Origin: Lathyrus oleraceus
Taxonomy: Eukaryota; Streptophyta; Magnoliopsida; Fabales; Fabaceae
NCBI RefSeq assembly: GCF_024323335.1
Contig: NC_066580.1
Span: 440,281,351-440,345,350 of the forward strand
Reading direction: 5' to 3'
Length of the DNA: 64,000 nucleotides
Below, piece by piece: positions 55,401 to 64,000 of this stretch. The notes beneath the pieces are model-generated. The model searched no databases. It saw only the letters and a program-made list of their open reading frames with translations, and was not told the origin of the DNA. A program made the translations under genes and the position numbers. How positions within the stretch are numbered: position 1 is the first letter of the stretch; each line of letters begins with the position of its first letter.

Positions 55401-57698
55401 TCTTCCAGACTACATGAAGTCAGTGGGTTATACCTCAATTGGTTAAGCAACCAAGCAACAGCAAATACAAGTTCAAAAGAACTCAAGCAACTAATGTACC
55501 TGAAAACAATCTAACTCAGTCAGTTTACCAGTCACAAAGTCAAACAGACAATTACAAGTCAACAGTTAACTGTACACAAGCAATGCATCAAGAAAAGCAT
55601 AAGCTCAACTCAATGGAGCTAAAGCAACCTACAAAACCAATCAATGTTAATCAACATCAACCAAATATCAATCCAAATGAGCAAATGAATCAAACTCCTC
55701 AAGGCCATATGCTTCTTGTCCTGAAAACACAACTCAAACATAAGCACTAACCACTAGGACAAGGCCTAGGGTCAAAGAGGGAGAAATAATTCAAAACAGA
55801 ACATGAAATTTGGCCTAAATCAAGTTCAATCAAATTAGAACAATGTCCAAGTGGTCTCACATTCATGTCATACACCAATTTCATTTCACACAACAAATAG
55901 TGCAAAGCATGCAAATTCAAAGCTCATTGGACCAAACAGAATGAATCAATCCAAACTAACTCAAAAATAATTCAATAAATCTCAATAAAAATCATGGATA
56001 AACAGTACTCATAACATGATCATCATACCAAATTTCAAGTCATTTGGACAAGTGGAAGCATGTCAAATAAATTCTATAAGACAAGGTATGCACAAACAAG
56101 CTCAAATGAGGCACAAAATCATGCATCAACTTCACACAAGCACAAAGCATAATTGGTACAAGATAAATGCATCAAACCAAAGCCATTGCAAACTTAAAAG
56201 TGTCTATAACACACATGCAAAGTTTCAAGTTCATAGGATAAACACCAAGAATTTCACAAATCATCTAAGATCATGACTCTCAAAAAGTCCACAAATGACC
56301 AATCAGAAGAGAAAATCTCAAACAAATCCAAATTGCATCCAAACATTCCATAAAAATTCACAAGCAAGCCTAACATCCAGAAGTAGCATCATGCAAAAAT
56401 TCACATCAATTGGCATTCATATGGCATGGCAAATAAAATCAACAAGTCAGGCAACCAATGGTGTGACACACATTGTCACACCTATATTGATCAGATCATA
56501 TCTCACAAACCAGAAATGCAAAAATTGCAAACTCAATGCCAAAATGTCCCTAAGGATGTCTATTTTAAGCACACAGAGTGTCAAGAATTTTGGATAGAAT
56601 CTCATCATTTCATGAAGGATATGGCAAGATAGGTCCAACATGCATACACATACACAATCCCTAGCCAAAATAAAAATCCAACAGTGCACAATTTCTGGAA
56701 AAATATTCATAAAATAGTAGACATCAAGAGGATCATCATGCAAAAAACCTCATGTGATTTGGATAAGTATTCATGGACTTATGATTTTTGGAATGAAGGA
56801 GAAAAATAAAAAATGACATGAATAAGCATACATGAATGGCAAGGCAAAAATGAATTAAAATGCAAAGCATGACTTGAATTGTCCCTCGCCCGGAATCGAA
56901 GGGAGGGAGCGTTTGAAAACTGGCGCGCGCTACAGTGTGGACCTGGACACGTGGTCCACTACATGGTCGAATAACACCTAAGCGTATGCAACACGAGCCA
57001 AACAAGATCAAACGCGTTTCTGAAGGAAAAAGCTAGGGTTCATACGCGTGTTCATCATCAATTCCAGCTCAAGAACATTTGTCACCAAAATTAACAAACC
57101 TTATATCATTGAAATCCTCTTCCAACGTACAACAACAATCTCAAATCAATTTATCCTAATTCTTCCTAGATTCAAAGTTTCTAAGAAAATCATTTTTATG
57201 CATCAATCTTCTAATCCATGTAACTACCTCATTTCTTGATGAAAATTAATGAAACAAATTGCAGATTAACCTACATCCAAAGATCTACCACATGCATCCA
57301 TTAATTTCATGAATTATTAAAGTCGAAAACTGACCTTCAAGATGCAACAGTAGTGGAATCGTGCGAATTAGGCCTTGGCAAGGTGAAACAGATGATCTCT
57401 AGCTCTCCTATGATGATTTGGATGAAGGCTTGAGCATTGATTGTGCACGATCTAGCTGGAAAATCAAATTGCCATTGATGATGCTTGTTTTCAACAGTGC
57501 TCGAATCAGCTTGCAAATCACTGGATCTTGCTTCCAATGGCCTCAATTATGCACATGGATGAAGGATTGATCAAAGCAAAAGCAATGTTTATGCAGAAAA
57601 ATGGAGAAAAGTTGAGAGAAGAAGTTGAAGAATTTTTGGATCTAGATCTCAATTTCTGAATTCTGTTATGATTAGGCCAAAAGCAGTTATGATTAAAG

Positions 57699-57705
57699 TT
57701 ATATA
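57699..57705 (-). promoter_or_regulatory. Probable TATA box of Ogre-2 LTR
   Basis: TATATAA on the minus strand, about 1.26 kb into the LTR, near the relative position of the TATA in Ogre-1. Confidence 0.4.
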
Positions 57706-58961
57706 TGTTCTGTTAAGCATGTTTGCTAATCATGATTAGGCAAAATACAAGTGGATTAAGGAAAACCAAGTTTAAGTGCATTTTAGCCAATCCACCCTAT
57801 GCATACAATGACCAATGCAACAGTGCAGTTTCTGTCTCAATTCACTTGGAAATGATGTTTTAGAGGCCAAGGCAAGTGAAATCAAGTGAATACAATGAAT
57901 ATTTTTCAAATTGCCTTTTTCCCTCCAATTTTCAAATGGAATTCACATGAAAAGTTCAATATTTTTGTGAGCAAAATGCATGAGTTATGATGTGTAATTT
58001 GGATAGTACATGACAAGAGAAGAATGTGGCAAAAAATCCCACTCCATTTGGCCTTTTGGTTCAAAAGTTATGCACTTTTGAAGTTCAAATTTTCTTGACC
58101 AAGATTTATCCATAACTTGTCAACCACACATGAGAAATTCATGTTCTTGGACTTTTTGGAAAGGTGAGAGAAATATCTACAACTTTCATGTTGGACAAAA
58201 TTTCATTTGAAGCATTTTTGGACATGTAATCTTGAGGAGAAAACCTTTCCATTTTTGGCAATTTTGAATTACAAGTCACTTTCTATTTTTGGAAAGTTTT
58301 CATCTGACTTTATTTTCTTCATTGTTGATGTTTGAAATGTCAAATTAAACTTGTTTGGACATGAATGAAGTGTCTCTAACCCTCTCCCACCTCCAAATCC
58401 ATCAGTTGACTTGTGGTTGACTTTTGTTGACTGATAGATGAATTGGCTATGTACAGATGAAATTGAACCTCAAACTCCTGATGAAATGGCTCCAAAGTGA
58501 AACCCTAGCTTCCAGAAGCTCAATGAAACCACATGATGATCCCCACCTCAATGAAGACCTCATCTCCTTGACAAGCCCTGATTGGCACAATGCAGATGAT
58601 TAGGGTTGACCAGAGGTCAAAACCCTAATCCCAAGGCATCTGATCGAGCATAATGAATCTCTTGGTGATGATAAGACCATGATGATGATGATGTACCACT
58701 TCAACCAAAATGATGATCAATCTCCTTGAAGAACCAAGAAACCCTAATTTGAAGCACAAACCCTCAGATGGCTAGTGATCAATTCATGAAACCCTCAAGC
58801 TTGCATATTTTAACCTCTTTATCTTCTGACCAAGACTTAGGAGGATGACTTGCTCAATGTCTCCACATGATATGCAAAAATGCAAGGACTAATGACCTAA
58901 GAATGAAATGCAATATGCTAAGCTAGTCCCAAGAGAGGAGGGAAAATTTTGAGGTGTTACA

Positions 58962-58977
58962 GCTGCCCCTATTCAAT
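58962..58977 (-). promoter_or_regulatory. Polypurine tract of Ogre-2
   Basis: Minus strand ATTGAATAGGGGCAGC touching the LTR start. Confidence 0.85.
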
Positions 58978-59279
58978 CCACTGTGAACCTGTCGATATGA
59001 ATAGCCTCGGCTTTCAGATGATCAGGGTAAGAGTGATTGAATACCAAGAACAGACGAACAATTTGCACTCTGATGGGAAATAATTAACAATGCCTGTCAG
59101 AATCGGCAAGAAGCAATCTTGAAGGGAGAATCTGTCTGGTACGGAGAAAGTCGGTCTGATCACCGAAACAGAATGTCGACCTGGATACCAAAATAAATGG
59201 TAATACAGGGATACCCATGGCCTGAACACCACCTATCCGCTGGGGATTATATTTTTTACTTTTTCTTGAACCCCGAACA

Positions 59280-59520
59280 AACATTTTCTTGCGTATGATC
59301 CCGGATCACCGCGGTTGAACCTCGACATCTTGTTTGCCAAATAATGAACCCCATTCTCCATTTGAACCCCAGTCGCCTGACGATAGCTGGTGATCGTCAT
59401 TGTGAACCCCGTTCTCCAGAAAACACCTCGTGTCTCCCTTTCTCCATTTGAACCCCGTTCTCCAGAAAATGCCGCAACACTTCCTTTTCTCCATTTGAAC
59501 CCCGTTCTCCGCTTTCTTGT
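59280..59520 (-). repeat. Degenerate short repeats with TTTGAACCCCGTTCTCC cores
   Basis: The plus-strand phrase CTCCATTTGAACCCC occurs three times between 59350 and 59500, with shorter GAACCCC variants outside. Part of the Ogre-2 3' UTR; frames across it are chance. Confidence 0.6.
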
Positions 59521-59589
59521 GATAATTCCGCTGGAAACGACGGAAATAACACCAAAACACCACTCTGATGGCGATATATCAGAGAAAAC

Positions 59590-59935
59590 TCGACCAGACA
59601 TTTACCAATGACTAGGAGGGAACTCGACGTTTACTGGACATCGAACAATGATGTTTACTGACACCAAAGAAAACTCGACCAGACATTGACCAATGACTGG
59701 GAGGGAACTCGACGTTTACTGGACATCGAACAATGATGTTTACTGACACCAAAGAAAACTCGACCAGACATTGACCAATGACTGGGAGGGAACTCGACGT
59801 TTACTGGACATCGAACAATGATGTTTACTGACACCAAAGAAAACTCGACCAGACATTGACCAATGACTGGGAGGGAACTCAACGTTTACTGGACATCGAA
59901 CAATGATGTTTACTGACACCAAAGAAAACAGACAT
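59590..59935 (-). repeat. 85-bp minisatellite, 4 copies, in Ogre-2 3' UTR
   Basis: TCGAACAATG at 59641, 59726, 59811 and 59896, exactly 85 bp apart. It is homologous to the 81-bp unit of Ogre-1 (shared GTCAGTAAACATC and AGTCATTGGTCAATGTCTGGTC). In sense orientation each unit has hairpins TCGATGT/ACGTCGA and GGTGT/ACATC with loops ending AGTAA, and CATTG/CAATG. Confidence 0.92.
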
Positions 59936-60054
59936 TACGGGGATCGACACGACACTTACTGGTATCGCAGGGATGACATCTCCATATGTCAAAACCAGGT
60001 AGACACTTGCCGGGGACTAACTGGGAAATACTGTTGCTCCAAAATCACGATGTT

Positions 60055-60450
60055 GAACTCCTCGGAGTGACACCTTCACCATCCGGCGAAACCAAATCTC
60101 AAACGGTAACCACAGCTCGAGTCGCGCTAATCGCGTAACATTCTTCGATCTTCATTTCCATCTCTGTCCGACGGAAAAGTTTCCTCCAGTATCGTACTAC
60201 TGGGGAACATTGCTGATCTGACGTCATGATGCTAAACTCCTCAGAGTAACATCTTCACCATCCGGCAAAACCAACTCCCAAGCGGTAACCACGGCTCGAG
60301 TCGCGCTGATCGCGATCTTCATTTCCATCTTTGTCCGACGGAAAAGTTTCCTCCAGTATCGTACTACTGGGGAACATTGCTGACCTGACGTCATGATGCT
60401 AAACTCCTCAGAGTAACATCTTCACCTTCGGGCAAAACCACCTCTCAAAC
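60055..60450 (-). repeat. About 170-177-bp tandem repeat, 2.3 copies
   Basis: AACTCCTC(A/G)GAGTAACATC-type starts at about 60055, 60233 and 60403; shared GACGGAAAAGTTTCCTCC and GTACTACTGGGGAACATT. Confidence 0.75.
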
Positions 60451-60659
60451 AATAACCACGGCTTGAGACTAGCTTATGCTTGCAATAATGATGCATAATC
60501 TTTTTCAGCGTAATGCTCCATAATCATGGAACTACTACGCGATTTATTATGCAATATGCTATGCTTATCTATATGATGAATGCATGAAAAAGTATACCCC
60601 TCAAGGGACTCTTATGAGGAGCTCGAGGCACTCCGCTGAGGAACTCGACAATACTTCGA

Positions 60660-61010
60660 CCTCTACCCTGCTGGGGAATAGTACTGCTGTTGGTCAATAG
60701 GCCACCCTTGCGGGGAATAACCTCCACTGAACCCGATCCGCTTGGGGACTTCGCCGGGAAAAGAACCACCAACGCACGCTGTGGGGAAACAACGGTCTCT
60801 GACTTGCTGGGGATAATAATGATCCCGCCTCTGCTTGGGGATAACAACCACCCACGGATACCTCCGCTGGGAAACAGCAACCTTCGGGCCTAGCTGCTGA
60901 GGAAACACCGACTTAAAACCTGCTGGGGAGATAACCATCCCGACCCTGCTAGGGAAACCACAAACCTTGGATCTGTTGGGGAATTATTCGTCCCAACTCT
61001 GCTTGGGGAG
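60660..61010 (-). repeat. Short repeats with CCCCAGCAGAG-like cores in Ogre-2 3' UTR
   Basis: About a dozen TGCTGGGGA / TGCTTGGGGA variants (minus: TCCCCAGCA) every 30-45 bases, the same class as Ogre-1 16850-17400. Duplicated at 62929-63242. Confidence 0.65.
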
Positions 61011-61888
61011 ATGAGGAAAATCTGATACTGAACACCCGTCGACTCGTTGAACCTTAGTATTCATCATCCAAATCCACTGTCAGCCTTCCAATTTTGAGAA
61101 CTCCCAGACTCGTCTGGACTTTTCTGATTCATCACCTTGTATGCTCGAATTCTCCGTACTCTACGGAGAACAAACTCCTGGGATTTATACAAACTTTTCA
61201 ATTTTCAGACTTTGAAGAGTCTTCTTGATTAATTCTCAAGGATCGTCGCACGTCTCGCCGTCGTCTTTTCACCATTCTTCTATTCATTCGTCCCTGATTG
61301 GACTCCGTGGGGATTGTTTTGTCAAAAGCTTCCACATCACAACCTGCAAGTGAGTGAAAATATCTAACAGCGCCTGCAAAAGAGATCGTTAGATAAAACC
61401 GTGCCCCAGGCGTGTCAAGATTTCAACACTTGGGTCACTCAACCTACCGAATAAGATTTCAATTTTCAATCTCATAAGCATGCATTGGAGGGGACCTGTA
61501 TGTCTTAAAATGCAAAGATTCTTTATCACAAACAATTGGATGTTTTTGCAATCAAAGCGGTAATGAAAAACAAAACAAAATTATTTGACTGAATATGCAT
61601 TTTATTGATTGAAAAAGTGTGGCTCGAATTGAGCAATACAAAGGAAGCAATTCCTGAAAAGAGGTAATTGCGCACAAAAGGAAAAATCTATCCTAATGGC
61701 AATGTGGAACCGCGATCTCATTGAGTTCCAACTCAGTTACACCCCATATGTCCTCAAGACTCTCCGTGCTCTTTGCCTTCTGAACAAGACGTTCCCGACT
61801 GATCCCTACCGGGGATTATCCATGTGCCTTAACCAAAGCGCAAACGATCATGCCAGACGCAGTTGTTCGTTTCAATCCCTTTTTTGCC

Positions 61889-62079
61889 TGGACCGCCCTT
61901 TCGGGTTTTCAGTCCACCGGGATACCCTTTTTTGCCCAAGTCGCCTTTTCAGGTTTTCGACTTGCCGGGTGTACATTTCTTCATTTTTATCCCTAATTTT
62001 TGCCTGAACCTTTTTCATTTTTTTTTCGGTTCGCCGGGATGCCCATTTTTGCCTGGACTATTTTATTCTTTTCGTCCAG
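61889..62079 (-). other. Four post-pol hairpins of Ogre-2
   Basis: Minus strand, from pol outward: CTGGAC/GTCCAG (62079-62053), GAACC/GGTTC (62032-62006), CAAGTC...GACTTG with CCT-GAAA-AGG (61964-61937), TGGACT...GGTCCA with CCC-GAAA-GGG (61916-61889). Same order and geometry as in Ogre-1. Confidence 0.75.
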
Positions 62080-62934
62080 CGGGTCTCTTTTCACGAAGTA
62101 TTTTTTAACTGCGTCCGCATTCACAGGGGATGGAAAATCCTCGCCATCCATGGTCGTTAACAACAAGGCCCCACCAGAGAACGCCTTCTTGACCACGAAT
62201 GGGATCCATAACTATGTGTCCACTTGCCCCTACGATCGTTTTGAGGAGGAAGGATCCTTTTCAGCACCAAATCTCCCACGTGATACACACGAGGTCGCAC
62301 CTTTCGGTCCAAAGCACGCTTCATCCTCCGCTGGTACAACTGCCCCATGACAAGTAACTGCCAGCCTCTTTTCCTCAGTCAGGCTCAACTCTTCGTATCG
62401 AGTCCTTACCCATTCAGCCTCTTGCAACTTCACGTCCATCAGGACTCTCAAAGAGGGAATTTGAACCTCAACTGGCAGCACCGCTTCCATTCCATATACC
62501 AGCGAGAAAGGCGTTGCCCCAGTAGATGTACGCACCGAAGTTCGATACCCAGGATACAAGCTTCGTACTTGCCACATCGTCGGCGCATTCAAATGCTAGT
62601 CAGGCAGCACAAGGAATGTGTGGATCTCTTTGGTATAACCAAAGCAGCACCAACTCCGTTTCCATTCATGTTAATGGCCCCATCAGACATCAGAATCCGT
62701 TCGGATTCGGGGTCAGGCCCCTCCTCCGGGATCGGTTACTCTCAGTCTTTCGATTTGAGCACCTCGAGATGTCCTCATCAGGGAACTCAAACTTCCTTGG
62801 TTGATAATCCTCAATGGGTTGCTTGGCGAGGTAATCAGACAATACATTCCCCTTGATTGCCTTCTGAAAGTTGCACTAAATATCGCATTCGGTCAGAATC
62901 ACTTGCCATCCCGCAACCCGTCCGGTCGATAGGC
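61993..62934 (-). pseudogene. Ogre-2 pol remnant: RNase H end, start of aRNaseH, integrase C-terminus
   Basis: Minus strand: TGRVAGWQVILTECDI (RNase H end, about 62934-62887) and AIKGNVLSDYLAKQPIED, then an aRNaseH start (MNGNGVGAALV) with a frameshift. A deletion then removes most of aRNaseH and the integrase core. The integrase tail follows ([27 protein letters not shown] from about 62560, GKW region frame-shifted, FSGGALLLTTMDGEDFPSPVN). The usual pol stop is lost, so the last frame runs about 30 codons further to 61993, through H1 and H2. Inactive. Confidence 0.85.
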
Positions 62935-64000
62935 CACCCTTGCGGGGAATAACCTCCACTGAACCCGATCCGCTTGGGGACTTCGCCGGGAAAAGAACCA
63001 CCAACGCACGCTGTGGGGAAACAACGGTCTCTGACTTGCTGGGGATAATAATGATCCCGCCTCTGCTTGGGGATAACAACCACCCACGGATACCTCCGCT
63101 GGGAAACAGCAACCTTCGGGCCTAGCTACTGAGGAAACACCGACTTAAAACCTGCTGGGGAGATAACCATCCCGACCCTGCTAGGGAAACCACAAACCTT
63201 GGATCTGTTGGGGAATTATTCGTCCCAACTCTGCTTGGGGAGATGAGGAAAATCTGATACTGAACACCCGTCGACTCGTTGAACCTTAGTATTCATCATC
63301 CAAATCCACTGTCAGCCTTCCAATTTTGAGAACTCCCAGACTCGTCTGGACTTTTCTGATTCATCACCTTGTATGCTCGAATTCTCCGTACTCTACGGAG
63401 AACAAACTCCTGGGATTTATACAAACTTTTCAATTTTCAGACTTTGAAGAGTCTTCTTGATTAATTCTCAAGGATCGTCGCACGTCTCGCCGTCGTCTTT
63501 TCACCATTCTTCTATTCATTCGTCCCTGATTGGACTCCGTGGGGATTGTTTTGTCAAAAGCTTCCACATCACAACCTGCAAGTGAGTGAAAATATCTAAC
63601 AGCGCCTGCAAAAGAGATCGTTAGATAAAACCGTGCCCCAGGCGTGTCAAGATTTCAACACTTGGGTCACTCAACCTACCGAATAAGATTTCAATTTTCA
63701 ATCTCATAAGCATGCATTGGAGGGGACCTGTATGTCTTAAAATGCAAAGATTCTTTATCACAAACAATTGGATGTTTTTGCAATCAAAGCGGTAATGAAA
63801 AACAAAACAAAATTATTTGACTGAATATGCATTTTATTGATTGAAAAAGTGTGGCTCGAATTGAGCAATACAAAGGAAGCAATTCCTGAAAAGAGGTAAT
63901 TGCGCACAAAAGGAAAAATCTATCCTAATGGCAATGTGGAACCGCGATCTCATTGAGTTCCAACTCAGTTACACCCCATATGTCCTCAAGACTCTCCGTG

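Larger units (their letters stand above)
54006..58961 (-). repeat. Ogre-2 3' LTR (4956 bp)
   Basis: On the minus strand it starts TGTAACACCTCAAA next to the PPT and ends ...GATGCGACA. The last about 200 bases are almost the same as Ogre-1's (GGTGCTAATACCTTCCC, AATAACGCACGGTGGCGGC). A probable TATA (TATATAA, minus) is at 57705-57699. No coding capacity. Confidence 0.92.
54006..64000 (-). mobile_element. Ogre-2: 3' portion of a second Ogre element, pol deleted
   Basis: On the minus strand: a tandemly duplicated 3' UTR piece (64000-62929), a shrunken pol (62934-61993), 3' UTR repeats, a PPT and a 4956-bp LTR ending GCGACA at 54006. LTR termini, modules and pol residues match Ogre-1 but the LTR is 2.1 kb shorter, so it is a related subfamily. 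The 5' part lies right of the window. ACTAC (54001-54005) is the presumed TSD half. Confidence 0.92.
60697..64000 (-). repeat. 2232-bp internal tandem duplication in Ogre-2
   Basis: 60697-61768 recurs at 62929-64000 with an offset of exactly 2232; I noticed one difference (CTAGCTGCTG versus CTAGCTACTG). The junction at 62929 joins 3' UTR sequence to the RNase H part of pol at a shared ATAGGCC. The unit spans 60697-62928; its second copy runs out of the window. Confidence 0.9.

Overview
This window looks like nuclear DNA from a legume of the pea/vetch tribe (Fabeae). It is packed with Ogre-type giant Ty3/gypsy retrotransposons of the Tat lineage, which are most abundant in Pisum, Vicia and Lathyrus. 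I see no host protein gene, rRNA, tRNA or CRISPR. The species call is inference; the element calls rest on domains, primer-binding sites, polypurine tracts, LTR pairs and target-site duplications read from the sequence.

Layout. (1) 1-26008, + strand: an almost complete Ogre ('Ogre-1'). It has a 5' LTR cut by the window edge (1-6143), a tRNA-Arg-type PBS, ORF1, gag-protease, an intron carrying a stop, RT/RNaseH/aRNaseH/integrase, a long 3' UTR of structured repeats, a PPT and a 7052-bp 3' LTR (18957-26008). (2) 26009-32594 and 42037-about 43844, + strand: one or more old, stop-riddled Tat-lineage elements with about 50-bp and 230-bp tandem repeats. (3) 32595-42031, - strand: a complete but internally deleted Ogre-like element ('element B'), nested in the 50-bp repeats of the old element with a perfect 5-bp TSD (ATATC). 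It has no ORF1, protease, RT core or most of integrase, yet its LTRs differ by only about 0.5%. (4) 43845-48968: repeat debris, a 73-bp tandem repeat and an AT-rich palindromic MITE-like element. (5) 48969-53842, - strand: a short-LTR Ty1/copia element with TSD AACAT and a decayed polyprotein. (6) 54006-64000, - strand: the 3' part of a second Ogre ('Ogre-2') with a 4956-bp LTR, 85-bp minisatellite, a deleted pol and a 2232-bp internal tandem duplication.

How the parts work together. Ogre-1 is built to make two products from one transcript. Unspliced RNA stops at a TAA overlapping the intron donor and gives Gag-Pro. Splicing removes an intron of 3n length and leaves the frame open into RT-RH-INT. 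Element B keeps the same splice architecture, LTRs, PBS and PPT but not the enzymes, so it probably moved using proteins from full-length relatives.

The most unusual signal is not protein coding. All four Tat-lineage elements carry tandem repeats whose units fold into short hairpins with a constant loop and variable stems, where base changes on one arm are matched on the other. Loops are CGGTAA in Ogre-1, TAGCGTAC in element B, and CCTCGA-like in the old element. Directly after pol, three elements share hairpins with GNRA tetraloops and compensatory stem changes. The Ogre LTRs also contain four repeated multi-helix modules with compensatory pairs. Together these suggest a family-wide system of structured RNA elements in the leader/LTR and 3' UTR. 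Function is unknown. Roles in RNA export of intron-containing transcripts, packaging or dimerisation are inferences to test.

Limits: all comparisons were by eye. LTR identities are approximate, and boundaries in the old elements are uncertain.
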